NCBI RefSeq assembly: GCF_004340875.1
Contig: NZ_SLXQ01000001.1
Span: forward strand, 1,054,001-1,118,000
Direction of reading: 5' to 3'
Source: Tamaricihabitans halophyticus
GTDB taxonomy: Bacteria > Actinomycetota > Actinomycetes > Mycobacteriales > Pseudonocardiaceae
DNA length: 64,000 nucleotides
Shown: one piece after another, positions 18,225 through 27,024 of the stretch
Position numbering within the stretch: position 1 is the stretch's first letter
Layout: each line of letters opens with the position of its first letter
The notes under the pieces: generated by a model
Seen by the model: the letters and a program-made list of their open reading frames with translations, nothing else
What the model was told of the DNA's origin: nothing
Database searches by the model: none
Program-made: the position numbers and the translations under genes

Positions 18225-19433
18225 GTGAGCAGGCGAACCGGGGTGGGCGACACCGAACAGATCGCCGCGGCGATCCTGCACGCGGCCCGCACAGATGACG
18301 AGTTCGAGTGGAACCCAGTTCTGACCAGCCCGCGTGCCCTCGGTATCGGCGCGGATATCGCGCTACACCAGGCACTCGACGAGTTGTGGCAGGCCGGCTG
18401 GCTGCCGGTAGACCTCTGGCAGATCACCCGACGCCGCACCGACGATTCGGCGGTTCGCCTGGTCATCGACGCGATCGCCGGCAACCTTGCCCGGTACGCG
18501 CAGGCGAACCTGCCAGACCAGTGGCGCACTCAACTCGCCGAACTGGACGCGACCGTGTGGTGGGATCGCGATGAGCCACTGCTGACCCAGTGGGCCCGGC
18601 GAATGCGGCTGGATCTTCCCGATGCCCTCGGTACCGTGCTCGAACTACTCGCCGAACTGCTGGAACTGCCCGAGCTACCGGTGATCGCCCCACTGCCGGG
18701 CCATCTGCCGCGCTCCGGGGCCGAGCCGCCGCGCGGGCTCGACCAGAAGGTGCTCGGGCGAGTGCGTGCACTACTTGCCAAGGCGGAGCGCACCACGTTC
18801 CCCGAAGAGGCCGAGGCGTTGTCAGCGAAGGCACAGGAACTGATGAACCGGTATGCCTTCGAACGCGCCGTGCTCGACGAGGACGACGATGAGCGCCACG
18901 AGCACGCCGCGGCGTCGAGTCGCGTGTGGCTGGACAACCCGTACCTGGACGCGAAGGCCAGTCTGGTCCACGTGGTCGCCGAGGCCAACCGGTGCCGGGC
19001 CGTGCAGCACGGCAATCTGGGCTTCCTTTCGCTGATCGGCGATGATCTTGACCTCGAGATCACCGAGCTGCTGGCGACCTCGCTGCTGGTGCAGGCAACG
19101 ACCGCGATGGTGGCCGAAGGCCGCACGGAAACCCCATCCGGAACCCGTGCGTTTCGACGGTCGTTCCTGTTCGCCTACGCGCACCGGATCGGTGAACGGT
19201 TGGCCGAAGCCGAGTCGGCGGCACGGGAGGCGGCCGATGACCCTCGGCTGCTGCCCGTTCTGGCCGACCGGGAGCGCGTCGTGGACGCCACGCTGTATGA
19301 GATGTTTGGCGACCCCAAGCCAAAAACCATCTCGCTGAGCGATCCGTCCGGTTGGCATGCAGGGCGGAACGCCGCCGACCGCGCCGACCTCGGCATCGAC
19401 CATCCAGCCCTGGCCGCCACCAACCAGCCGTAA
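18225..19433 (+). CDS. DUF2786 domain protein
   Basis: Function unknown. GTG 18225 is preceded by AAGGGAGG, and is preferred over an in-frame upstream start at 18174. The DUF2786 signature lies in the middle: LGRVRALLAKAERTTFPEEAEALSAKAQELMNR in pieces around residues 180-215, and continues with a YLDAKASLVHVVAEANRCR region. The N-terminal 150 residues are helical with several Trp. No signal peptide or membrane segment. The stop TAA is the first three bases of a gene-end repeat. Confidence 0.8.
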   Translation: MSRRTGVGDTEQIAAAILHAARTDDEFEWNPVLTSPRALGIGADIALHQALDELWQAGWLPVDLWQITRRRTDDSAVRLVIDAIAGNLARYAQANLPDQWRTQLAELDATVWWDRDEPLLTQWARRMRLDLPDALGTVLELLAELLELPELPVIAPLPGHLPRSGAEPPRGLDQKVLGRVRALLAKAERTTFPEEAEALSAKAQELMNRYAFERAVLDEDDDERHEHAAASSRVWLDNPYLDAKASLVHVVAEANRCRAVQHGNLGFLSLIGDDLDLEITELLATSLLVQATTAMVAEGRTETPSGTRAFRRSFLFAYAHRIGERLAEAESAAREAADDPRLLPVLADRERVVDATLYEMFGDPKPKTISLSDPSGWHAGRNAADRADLGIDHPALAATNQP

Positions 19434-19462
19434 CCGCGTTCTTTAAGGTTAGCGAGGTTAAC
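19431..19462. repeat. Gene-end repeat, type A
   Basis: TAACCGCGTTCTTTAAGG then TTAGCGAGGTTAAC fills the whole gap between two convergent genes. It supplies both stop codons: TAA at 19431-19433 for the DUF2786 gene and TAA (read on the minus strand at 19458-19460) for catalase. Confidence 0.85.
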
Positions 19463-20909
19463 GCGAGCGAACGGCTTTCTCGATGCGCTCGCCGATGTCT
19501 TTGTCCACATTGCGCCAGTAGTCAAAGGCACGCTTGAGCACCGGTTCGGTCACACCACCAGCCAGGTGTCCAGCCACATTGGACACTAGACGCTCGCGGG
19601 CCGCGTCGTCCATCACCTCACGGACCAGCGTGCCGGCTTGCCCGAAGTCGTCGTCCTCGGCGTGCGGCTGATACGCGGCGTGCACCATCTCGCCACTGGT
19701 GGGCCAACCAGCCACCTCGCCGTAGCGCTCGGAATCGGCCCGCGGTCCGCCCTTGGAGTTGGGCGCATAGACCGGATCAGCGACATTCCGGATCCGCATC
19801 GCGCCATCCTTGCTGTAACTGTGCACCGGGATCTTCGCTTCGTTAACCGGAATCTGCTTGTAGTTCACACCAAGCCGGGCACGATGCGCATCGGCGTAGG
19901 AGAAGATCCTGGCGAGCAACATCTTGTCCGGGCTCGGTCCGATACCGGGTACCAGGTTGTTCGGCTCGAAGGCAGCCTGCTCTATCTCGGTGTGGAAGTC
20001 GGTCGGGTTACGGTCCAACGTCATCCTGCCGACCTCGTGCAGCGGGTAGTCGGCGTGCGGCCAGACCTTGGTGAGGTCGAACGGGTTAAACCGGTAACTC
20101 GCCGCATCGGCAAACGGCATGATCTGCACGTAGAGTGTCCAGCTTGGATAGTCACCGCCGTGAATCGCGCTATGCAGATCCCTGGTGTGGTAATCGCCGT
20201 CCTGGCCGGCAATCTGATCGGCTTCTTGCTGGGTAAGGTAATCGATGCCCTGGTCGGTCTTGAAGTGGTATTTGACCCAGAACTTCTCGCCAGCGGCATT
20301 CACCCACATGTACGTGTGGCTGGAGTAGCCGTTCATATGCCGCCAGGTTTTCGGTATGCCTCGATCCCCCATCAGCCAGGTCACCTGGTGCGCGGACTCC
20401 GGGGACAACGTCCAGAAGTCCCACTGCATATCGTTGTCCCGCAGGTTCGTGTCGGCGCGCCGTTTCTGCGAGCGGATGAAATGCTGGAACTTCATCGGAT
20501 CGCGAATGAAGAAGACCGGAGTGTTGTTGCCGACCATGTCGTAGTTGCCTTCGCTGGTGTAGAACTTCACCGCGAAACCACGAGGATCACGCCAGGTGTC
20601 TGGGCTACCGCGTTCCCCTGCGACGGTGGAGAACCGAATCATCATGTCGGTTTCGACACGTGGCTGGAACACCGCCGCCTTGGTGTACGAGCTTACATCG
20701 GCCGTGACGACGAACTTGCCGAACGCGCCCCCACCCTTGGCGTGCGGCTGGCGCTCCGCGATGCGCTCGCGGTTGAAATTCGCCATTTGCTCGATCAGAT
20801 AGTGATCCTGCAGCAGGATCGGCCCGTTCGGCCCGACGGTGAGCGAGTATTCGTCGCTGGCGACCGGAATACCAGCATCCGTGGTCGTGATGCGCTCGGT
20901 TTCAGTCAT
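19458..20909 (-). CDS. katA: Monofunctional haem catalase
   Basis: Splits hydrogen peroxide. ATG 20909 with CAGGAGAC upstream gives 483 residues, the size of small-subunit clade 3 catalases; a longer frame to 21008 is rejected. The catalytic His lies in [12 protein letters not shown] (near residue 55), the distal Asn in [14 protein letters not shown] (near 130), and the haem-ligand Tyr in [14 protein letters not shown] (near 340). No FurA or OxyR gene is adjacent. The stop codon is contributed by the gene-end repeat shared with the convergent DUF2786 gene. Confidence 0.95.
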   Translation of the reverse strand: MTETERITTTDAGIPVASDEYSLTVGPNGPILLQDHYLIEQMANFNRERIAERQPHAKGGGAFGKFVVTADVSSYTKAAVFQPRVETDMMIRFSTVAGERGSPDTWRDPRGFAVKFYTSEGNYDMVGNNTPVFFIRDPMKFQHFIRSQKRRADTNLRDNDMQWDFWTLSPESAHQVTWLMGDRGIPKTWRHMNGYSSHTYMWVNAAGEKFWVKYHFKTDQGIDYLTQQEADQIAGQDGDYHTRDLHSAIHGGDYPSWTLYVQIMPFADAASYRFNPFDLTKVWPHADYPLHEVGRMTLDRNPTDFHTEIEQAAFEPNNLVPGIGPSPDKMLLARIFSYADAHRARLGVNYKQIPVNEAKIPVHSYSKDGAMRIRNVADPVYAPNSKGGPRADSERYGEVAGWPTSGEMVHAAYQPHAEDDDFGQAGTLVREVMDDAARERLVSNVAGHLAGGVTEPVLKRAFDYWRNVDKDIGERIEKAVRSR

Positions 20910-21144
20910 TTTGCCGCGTCTCCTGGCGGTAGGCGAATCAGTCGGCAGCGGCGGACGTGGCGCTCCGCCCGCACCGGCACACTGCCCTCGGGTGTACCTC
21001 CACTGCACTACCGCTCGCGGGATCAGTCAAGGAAGGCCTGTTCATCCGCCACCCATTCGGGGGATGGCGGTCACTCGACCTGCTCGCGCGATCGACTGTT
21101 GGCCGATATACATGAACTGATCTCGCGGACGGCAGGAGCGATCA

Positions 21145-22377
21145 GTGGCGAATTTCGAGGTGACGGCGGACCCCGGCGAGCACGGCCTGGACGCGCGACG
21201 GTTGGGCCGGATCGACCAGCGGTTCAACCAGTACGTGGCAGACGGGTTACTGCCCGGCTGGCTGGCTGCGATCAGCAGGCACGGCAAGGTCTGCTATCTC
21301 GCCAGTGGTGGACAGCGCGACATGGAAGCGGGGCTGCCCGTCGAGTCGGACACCGTCTGGCGGATCTTCTCGATGACCAAGCCGATCACGTCGGTCGCGG
21401 CGATGATGTTGTTCGAGGAGGGCGCCTTCGACCTCACCGATCCGATCGAGCGCTGGTTGCCCGAGTTCGCGGATATGCGCGTGTTCACCAAGGGCTCGGC
21501 GCTGCGGCCGGTGACCGAACCGGCGCGCGAGCCGATCAGGGTGTGGCACCTGCTCAGCCATACGGCCGGCCTGACCTATGGGTTTCACCATGCGCATCCG
21601 GTGGATGCGATGCACCGTGCGGCGGGGTTCGAGTGGAGCACACCGCCGGGTAAGGATCTCGCGGCCTGCTGCGCGGCCTGGGCGGAACTCCCGCTGCTGT
21701 TTCAGCCGGGTGCGGAGTGGACGTACTCGGTGGCCACGGACGTGCTGGGCAGGCTCGTCGAAGTGGCTTCGGGGATGCCGCTTGACCGGTTTTTCGCCGA
21801 GCGGATTTTCGCACCGCTTGGTATGACCGAAACGGGCTTTCAGGTTACTGGCGAAGCGCTGGACCGCCTTGCCGCGCTGTATGTGCCACGACCGGGCAGC
21901 CGTAAGGCCGTGCGCAATGACAAGCTGGGCGAGGCGATCACCCTGACCCCCGACTGCTTGCAGGGCGGTGCCGGTCTCGCGTCCACTGTGGCCGATTATC
22001 ACCGGTTCACCCAGTTCCTGTTGCGTCGTGGGGAACTGGACGGCGTGCGGTTGCTCGCGCCGCGCACCGTGGAACTGATGACGAGCAACCACCTGCCGAA
22101 CGACGCGGATCTCGAACAGTTCGGCCGGCCGCTGTTCGCCGAGATGCCGTTCGATGGTTTCGGCTTCGGCTTGGGATTCTCCGTGCTGCGCGATCCAGTG
22201 AAGGCGAAAACCCTCGCCAGCAAAGGCGAGTTTGCCTGGGGCGGCGCGGCGAGCACGGCATTCTGGGTGGACCCCACCGAAGACTTGACCGTGCTTTTCT
22301 TCACCCAGCTGTTGCCGTCCAGCACGCATCCGTTGCGCCAGCAGCTGCGCCAGGACGTGTACCAAGCACTCTGCTGA
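21145..22377 (+). CDS. Serine beta-lactamase-fold hydrolase
   Basis: Class C beta-lactamase-like esterase or peptidase of the penicillin-binding fold. The nucleophile motif SxxK is SMTK (near residue 76), the Tyr motif is in WTYSVATDVLGRL (near residue 200), and a C-terminal Gly-rich motif near GEFAWGGAASTAFWVDP replaces the KTG triad with W-G-G, as is common in esterases of this group. No signal peptide, so it is likely cytoplasmic. 410 residues. Start GTG 21145 with weak GCAGGAG upstream. Substrate not predictable. Confidence 0.85.
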   Translation: MANFEVTADPGEHGLDARRLGRIDQRFNQYVADGLLPGWLAAISRHGKVCYLASGGQRDMEAGLPVESDTVWRIFSMTKPITSVAAMMLFEEGAFDLTDPIERWLPEFADMRVFTKGSALRPVTEPAREPIRVWHLLSHTAGLTYGFHHAHPVDAMHRAAGFEWSTPPGKDLAACCAAWAELPLLFQPGAEWTYSVATDVLGRLVEVASGMPLDRFFAERIFAPLGMTETGFQVTGEALDRLAALYVPRPGSRKAVRNDKLGEAITLTPDCLQGGAGLASTVADYHRFTQFLLRRGELDGVRLLAPRTVELMTSNHLPNDADLEQFGRPLFAEMPFDGFGFGLGFSVLRDPVKAKTLASKGEFAWGGAASTAFWVDPTEDLTVLFFTQLLPSSTHPLRQQLRQDVYQALC

Positions 22378-22454
22378 CCGAGATCTTCAGACTATTTTCA
22401 TTTTTGGGACATGCGTGCCCTCGCCCATTCCAATGCGACGGCGGGAGCACAGGT

Positions 22455-23207
22455 ATGCAGGATACGGACAACAACCACACGGCCAGTATCGACAGCGCGG
22501 CGGATCGCGCGGTCAGCTTCCGGCGGGCCGGATGGGTCCTGTTCACCGTTTCGGCGGCGTTGAGCGTGCTGAGCATGGCCGTGCCCGCGCTGATCGACCA
22601 TCCACTAACTACGGAACGCGGCGAGATCCGCCGCTATGTCGACGTCTTCGAGGAAGCCAATCTGCCCACTTGGTGGAGCACCGGGCTGCTGGTCTTGGCC
22701 ACGCTCACGCATCTCGTCGTCGCGGTGCTCGCGCGGGCTCGACGGGCGCCAAGCGCATGGGCGTGGTTCGGCAGCGCGGTACTGCTCGGCGCGCTGTCTC
22801 TGGATGACCACACGATGTTGCACGAACGGTTGGACCGGATCGGCGAGCGGTTCGTGACCTTCGATGGTTTCCCGTTCTACTGGCTGATCCCCGGGGTATT
22901 CGCGGGGGCACTGATCGCGATCGCTTTCGCGGTGCTGGCCGTGCGACTACGAGGTGCGGCGCGGTGGTGCATCGTGCTTGGCTGTGCGGTGCTGCTCGCC
23001 TCCGCGCTGGGTGGCGAGGTGCTACAGGGTGTACTCATCGCGGTCGGCGAAAGCGGGCCACTGTACGTGCTGACGTACCACGCTGAAGAGCTCGGCGAGA
23101 ACATCGGGACGCTGCTGCTACTCGCGGCCGCCGCGCAGTCGGTGACCGTGACCGAACGGTCGGGTAACTACCAGCTGGCCTACACACAGCACTCGGCGAG
23201 CCGCTAG
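22455..23207 (+). CDS. Polytopic membrane protein, unknown function
   Basis: I recognise no family. The ATG at 22455, with GGCGGGAG upstream, is preferred over an upstream GTG at 22404. About 250 residues with six hydrophobic segments (approximately residues 25-47, 75-95, 105-125, 145-168, 178-203 and 212-235). Between the third and fourth there is a short Asp/His-containing loop (LDDHTMLHERLD), and HAEELGENIG precedes the last helix; such conserved polar residues in loops may bind a metal or haem, but this is speculative. Converges on the DUF2075 gene. Confidence 0.7.
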   Translation: MQDTDNNHTASIDSAADRAVSFRRAGWVLFTVSAALSVLSMAVPALIDHPLTTERGEIRRYVDVFEEANLPTWWSTGLLVLATLTHLVVAVLARARRAPSAWAWFGSAVLLGALSLDDHTMLHERLDRIGERFVTFDGFPFYWLIPGVFAGALIAIAFAVLAVRLRGAARWCIVLGCAVLLASALGGEVLQGVLIAVGESGPLYVLTYHAEELGENIGTLLLLAAAAQSVTVTERSGNYQLAYTQHSASR

Positions 23208-23261
23208 CGACGCACCAAGAACCTGGTCAGCCCCACCGACCGCACCGGCGCACACTCGACA

Positions 23262-23287
23262 GCCTTCGTTAAGGATCTTGCTGTAGC
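23262..23287. repeat. Gene-end repeat, degenerate
   Basis: GCCTTCGTTAAGGATCTTGC followed by TGTAG; the right arm GGATCTTGC matches the type B family, the left arm is decayed. Located between convergent genes and covering the end of the DUF2075 gene. Confidence 0.55.
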
Positions 23288-25173
23288 AGGGCGATCGACT
23301 CCAGGAACTCCTGAGTTTCCGGATCCGTCGAGTACAAACAGACACCGCGCATGCCCCTGGTGAGCAACACCTTGTAGGTATTGCGGATCAGGTTGGCGAA
23401 CTGTGCACCATCGGACTTCCGCACGGCCGGATCGTGCGAGTATTGCGGCCGCGCGACCCAGGTTCCGTCCCTACGCACGAAGTCGTCGCCGAAGATCACG
23501 CCTGCCCAGTCGTACTCGAAGCCCTGTGCCGTGTAGATGCAGCCGACCTGGCCAAAACCACGTTCGTCGGACGCCCAGTAATACGACTCCGGTGCGTCGG
23601 AGACCCGCTTGCCTGGCTTGGCATTCCACGGCCGCCGCCAAGCACCGATCTCCACGTCCGGGACAAGTACCTTGCCGTTCTCGCTGGTCACCGGATCGCT
23701 CCAGGGCCAGCAGTAGCCAGCGGCGATCCGCGATGTGCCACCGAACGCATCTGCCTGACGCAGCAGCCACGCCTCAAGCTGTTCCGGCGACCGCGCCGTC
23801 GCCACGGCGAATCCCTCATCCAACGGCGTGGCGATCTTGCCCCAGGGCACCGGCGGCTGCCGGTCGATCTCCAGCAACCGGGCAACCCAACCGTCGAACG
23901 AAGCCGATCCTCCACATCGGAACCGGCCCGCGAGGTGCACCACATCAACGCGGCAGCCAAGCGCTTGTGCGGCCGCCTCGATCTGCGCACGGGAACCCAT
24001 TTCACCTGGCCGCACCGTCTGATTCTCGTCCAGCAAGAAAACCGGAACCCAGGCCACATCGATCAACTCGTTGATCTGCGGTCGAGCGCGCTCACGGGCT
24101 TCGCGCTTGGTGTAGCGATTCACGCTCGTCTCGCGGATGCGGTGTGCCTCGTCGCAGATCAGCACGTCCAACTCGCGCGGTTCGGAGTCGATGTAGTTGT
24201 TGAAATACTTGAACAGGGTTTGCACGCGCTTGTCGCGCCGGCCGGCGATCTTGCGCATCGTGTTGGTGAAGGCGCTCGACCCGGTGGCGTGATGTGCCGG
24301 GCGCCCCTGCCGGGAAAGCTCACCGAGCAGGTTCAGCGCGATCACGCTCTTACCCGAACCTGGCCCACCGAGCACGATTACGACCGTCTGTGTCCGTGCT
24401 GCCCTTGCCCGCTCAACGGCCTGAAGTACAAGGTGATAAGCCACCCGTTGCTCGTCGAGCAGCACGAACTGCTCGCGTTCCTGCATCTCCTTCGCCGCCA
24501 GCGTCATCAACGGCTTCGAAACCGAATGCTGGAAGTTCACCAGGTCCTCGGCCGCTTTGCGGGCTTCGTCCCTACCGCTGTCCGGAGCGAGCACCGTGCG
24601 CAGATGGTCGATCAACGCGGCCTTGTCGTCCATCGTGAACAGCTGGCCACGCTGGTCGGGTTCGTACTGGGTCAGTGCCGAAACCGCGGCTCGGCTGGCG
24701 TTATGCAGGTAGGCGATGCCGTGTACGGCATGCGGTCGGTCACCGAGCGCGGGTGTTGAGTCAACGAGGTAATCGCAGTAGCCGCGTACCTGGGAAACCG
24801 GATGCAGCACGGGTTCGGCATAGGCGTCAAGCGAAACCAGCTCGGCGGCTAGCAGCTCGGCGCGCGACCACTGCTTCAGTTCGACGAGCAGATAGACGGG
24901 CTCACCGAGCCGCGGATGCGTGCCGCACAGAATCGCATCGACCCGTTTGGGACTGTGCGGGAGTTTATGCTCCAGCAACACTTCCACATGACCAAGACCA
25001 GCGTCGACGAGGTCGGCGAGCAACACCGGCAGGCTGCGCTGCCACGATCGGATTTCGGCAGCGCCGGCACGCGATTCGAACTGAATGCTGGCTTGTTCGG
25101 CAAGCACCTCGTGCAATCGACCTGCCCTGGCATCGGCGAGTAGCGCGGCAGCACTCTGCCGGACAAGAGCCAC
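23269..25173 (-). CDS. DUF2075 helicase-like protein with nuclease-like N-terminus
   Basis: 634 residues. The N-terminal part (about residues 70-110) has a PD-(D/E)xK-like pattern, Asp in KRVDAILCG and ELK in VYLLVELKQWS. The DUF2075/Schlafen-group ATPase follows with Walker A GGPGSGKSVIA (near residue 275), Walker B LDVLICDEAHRIRE (near 345) and the C-terminal TAQGFEYDWAGVIFGDD ... VLLTRGMRGVCLY motifs typical of superfamily 1-like enzymes. Proteins of this kind occur in defence regions and as stand-alone genes. GTG 25173 has a Shine-Dalgarno GGGGGA that lies in the 3' arm of a strong hairpin. Confidence 0.85.
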   Translation of the reverse strand: MALVRQSAAALLADARAGRLHEVLAEQASIQFESRAGAAEIRSWQRSLPVLLADLVDAGLGHVEVLLEHKLPHSPKRVDAILCGTHPRLGEPVYLLVELKQWSRAELLAAELVSLDAYAEPVLHPVSQVRGYCDYLVDSTPALGDRPHAVHGIAYLHNASRAAVSALTQYEPDQRGQLFTMDDKAALIDHLRTVLAPDSGRDEARKAAEDLVNFQHSVSKPLMTLAAKEMQEREQFVLLDEQRVAYHLVLQAVERARAARTQTVVIVLGGPGSGKSVIALNLLGELSRQGRPAHHATGSSAFTNTMRKIAGRRDKRVQTLFKYFNNYIDSEPRELDVLICDEAHRIRETSVNRYTKREARERARPQINELIDVAWVPVFLLDENQTVRPGEMGSRAQIEAAAQALGCRVDVVHLAGRFRCGGSASFDGWVARLLEIDRQPPVPWGKIATPLDEGFAVATARSPEQLEAWLLRQADAFGGTSRIAAGYCWPWSDPVTSENGKVLVPDVEIGAWRRPWNAKPGKRVSDAPESYYWASDERGFGQVGCIYTAQGFEYDWAGVIFGDDFVRRDGTWVARPQYSHDPAVRKSDGAQFANLIRNTYKVLLTRGMRGVCLYSTDPETQEFLESIALLQQDP

Positions 25174-25179
25174 CTTGAT

Positions 25180-25217
25180 CCCCCACTGGACGCACGTCTG
25201 CTACGTGCGGGTGGGGG
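25180..25217 (-). promoter_or_regulatory. Hairpin that would mask the DUF2075 ribosome binding site
   Basis: CCCCCAC (25180-25186) pairs with GTGGGGG (25211-25217) and the inner GCACG (25192-25196) with CGTGC (25204-25208). In the minus-strand mRNA the GTGGGGG arm carries the GGGGG Shine-Dalgarno of the gene that starts 6-7 nt further on. Confidence 0.5.
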
Positions 25218-25335
25218 CAGCGACGAAGTCGTGACTTCGGTGCCCGTCGGGCCGCGACCCCAAGGTTAGTCGACAAGCACAAGTTCTCGTTGGTAGTGGA
25301 TTCGCGGAAGGTTCTCAGCTACCGCTGGCTACCGA

Positions 25336-25364
25336 GACCGCCTTCTTAAGGATCTTGTCGTTAC
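25336..25364. repeat. Gene-end repeat, diverged type B
   Basis: GACCGCCTTCTTAAGG followed by ATCTTGTCGTTAC. Situated upstream of the DUF2075 gene and downstream of the 25440-25724 frame. Confidence 0.65.
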
Positions 25365-25439
25365 AGTACGCGATCAACCGTCACTCAGCGTAATGAAACT
25401 TAAGCGGCGTTAGGTGTCATTAGAACCGCCCATCGGAAG

Positions 25440-25724
25440 TTAAGTATCAATGCGCACCGAAGACTCCGACTTGCCAGCGTCGCTATCTTCCAATCGCCGA
25501 AAGTCGACGTTCTCCCGACGTTCCTCCTCGTCAGGGCGACGAATCTGGGCAAGGTGAAGAGCCGAGGTGACGTCCTCGCCCCGATCAAACCGCTCGTCAA
25601 ACTCGCTGGCCGCATAGAAGATCACGTTAACGACGGGGAGCCAGAGGCCGCTTGGCACGGTTAGCCCACGGGTCGGCGCGCCGGGGCTGCCGTGTCGCGG
25701 GAGCGCGAGCAGTTCGGTGATCAC
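25440..25724 (-). CDS. Hypothetical protein (weak)
   Basis: A 94-codon frame from GTG 25724 with no recognised family and no strong Shine-Dalgarno. The sequence looks protein-like in the middle (PSGLWLPVVNVIFYAASEFDERF) and charged at the C-terminus. It lies in a locally AT-richer, repeat-rich stretch between two gene-end repeats. It may be a remnant or a small unknown gene. Confidence 0.35.
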   Translation of the reverse strand: MITELLALPRHGSPGAPTRGLTVPSGLWLPVVNVIFYAASEFDERFDRGEDVTSALHLAQIRRPDEEERRENVDFRRLEDSDAGKSESSVRIDT

Positions 25725-25740
25725 CTCGACCGGATCACTC

Positions 25741-25771
25741 CGTGACCGCGTTCTTTAAGGTTAGCGAGGTC
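25741..25771. repeat. Gene-end repeat, type A
   Basis: CGTGACCGCGTTCTTTAAGG then TTAGCGAGGTC, the clearest type A copy. Confidence 0.85.
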
Positions 25772-25797
25772 GGCTAGTGGGCTGCCGTGCTTCGCCA

Positions 25798-25823
25798 AAC
25801 CACAATCTTTAGGGATCTTGCGA
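25798..25823. repeat. Gene-end repeat, type B, incomplete
   Basis: ACCACAATCTTTAGGG followed by ATCTTGCGAC, about 27 bp after the previous copy and immediately upstream of the 55-residue gene. Confidence 0.65.
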
Positions 25824-25840
25824 CCGAGGGAGGCTTCGTG

Positions 25841-26008
25841 ATGACCGCGTCAGAACGCCGACCGTCGGATGAGGATCGACGTGCGGCTCAGTACGCCGCG
25901 CTGGAGGCGACGGCGACCGACGACGACGAGGACCTCGACACGGTGTTGGCAAGGATGCGCGAGGCCCGCAAAGAAATCGCACGCCGTCAGCGGTCCGGCT
26001 CGACGTAG
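25841..26008 (+). CDS. Small hydrophilic protein, unknown function
   Basis: 55 residues from ATG 25841, with GAGGGAGG 8 nt upstream. An acidic centre (TATDDDEDLDTV) is followed by a basic amphipathic helix (LARMREARKEIARRQR). No family recognised; size and charge pattern would suit an antitoxin or a small DNA/protein-binding factor, but no toxin partner is next to it. Bracketed by gene-end repeats on both sides (25798 and 26022). Confidence 0.55.
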   Translation: MTASERRPSDEDRRAAQYAALEATATDDDEDLDTVLARMREARKEIARRQRSGST

Positions 26009-26021
26009 TCTGAGCACGCTC

Positions 26022-26053
26022 CGTGAGCGCGTTCTTTAGGGTTAGCGAGGTCG
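26022..26053. repeat. Gene-end repeat, type A
   Basis: CGTGAGCGCGTTCTTTAGGG then TTAGCGAGGTCGGG, 14 bp after the stop of the 55-residue gene. Confidence 0.8.
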
Positions 26054-26123
26054 GGCTGGCGGGCGGCACAATTCGATCAGGCAAGATACCGTCAGCGGGA
26101 ACCAGGCCGGCGCATGGAGCGAT

Positions 26124-26462
26124 ATGACCCGAATCCCGGAACTCGTCATGAAGCAGGTTGAGCGGTGGTGTACCAACCGCGTGCCCGACCGGCTGCGCGA
26201 GGAGCTGCGCGTGACCTGCAAAAGGCGCGGGAACTCGATCACGATCGTGGAACAGCGTGCGCCAGCCACCGCCGAGCTCGGCGAGGACTGGTCCGAGCAG
26301 AAAGTCGCCCAGCTGCGCCTCGCCGAGGACGGTAACTGGTCGCTGCACTGGGCCGACCGCAACGGCCGGTGGCGCAACCTCTCCGGCGGGCCACGCGACG
26401 AAACGATCGCGCCGCTACTCGACGAGATCGACCGCAACCCGGACGGCGTCTTCTGGGGTTGA
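26124..26462 (+). CDS. DUF3024 protein
   Basis: 112 residues, soluble. The pattern ELVMKQVERWCTNRVP at the start, ITIVEQRAP and QLRLAEDGNWSLHWADRNGRW in the centre, then PLLDEIDRNPDGVFWG at the end, corresponds to DUF3024 as I know it. Function unknown. The ATG at 26124 has GGAGCG-type sequence upstream. Stop followed 20 bp later by the convergent MazG-like gene. Confidence 0.75.
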   Translation: MTRIPELVMKQVERWCTNRVPDRLREELRVTCKRRGNSITIVEQRAPATAELGEDWSEQKVAQLRLAEDGNWSLHWADRNGRWRNLSGGPRDETIAPLLDEIDRNPDGVFWG

Positions 26463-26482
26463 GCCTTCTGGGGTTGAGCGAG

Positions 26483-26797
26483 CTAACGGGCCGGAAACCG
26501 GTGCTCGTTGCGGTCGATCTTCGCGTTGGCCGCGGCCAACAAGTCCACCCCGAGCATGTCCGCCAGCCGCACCAGGTACAGCGTCACGTCGGCCAACTCA
26601 TCGTGAATCTCCGCGGCCAGCTTCGGATCGTCCAACGCCGCCGCCGACTCCTCCGGGGTCAGCCACTGAAACAACGCGATCAGTTCGCCGACCTCCCCGG
26701 AAAGCGCCATCGCCAGGTTCTTCGGCGTGTGGTACTGCTCCCAGTCTCGCGCATCGGCAAAGTCCCGCAAGCGATTGCGCAGCTCGTCAAGTGTCAC
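26483..26797 (-). CDS. MazG-like nucleotide pyrophosphohydrolase
   Basis: All-alpha NTP pyrophosphatase, 104 residues, close to the dCTPase/RS21-C6 type. The metal-binding pattern is complete: HTPKNLAMALSGEVGELIALFQWL (EVGE, residues 35-38) and EIHDELADVTLYLVRLAD (E-xxx-D, near residues 65-71). Predicted to hydrolyse non-canonical or excess (d)NTPs to monophosphate and pyrophosphate. GTG start at 26797. Stand-alone gene convergent with DUF3024. Confidence 0.9.
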   Translation of the reverse strand: MTLDELRNRLRDFADARDWEQYHTPKNLAMALSGEVGELIALFQWLTPEESAAALDDPKLAAEIHDELADVTLYLVRLADMLGVDLLAAANAKIDRNEHRFPAR

Positions 26798-26911
26798 GAA
26801 GAGCTAGTATCCGGGTCCGCTCCCCACCTCCACCAACACGGCCGAACTTGGCAACAGTGCCAGGTCAGCGAACCAACCAACTCGCCATGATCGTGTGAAT
26901 CCTTTTCGAAC

Positions 26912-26929
26912 TAGTCAATCGATTAGTCA
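26912..26929. promoter_or_regulatory. Direct repeat upstream of the SARP gene
   Basis: TAGTCA occurs at 26912-26917 and 26924-26929, one per 12 bp, with the palindrome AATCGATT between. SARP proteins bind short direct repeats; whether this is an autoregulatory site is inference. Confidence 0.3.
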
Positions 26930-27024
26930 CCAGATCTTGATTTCTGCGCCAAGAAACACGATGCTGACCCGAATGCGCGAGCAAACCCCGCGCAACGGAG
27001 TAATCGGATACTCAGCAACAGCAG

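Noticed and set aside
25440-25724. Toxin-antitoxin pair with the 25841-26008 gene
   Set aside because: The two frames are on opposite strands, separated by repeats, and neither resembles a toxin family.
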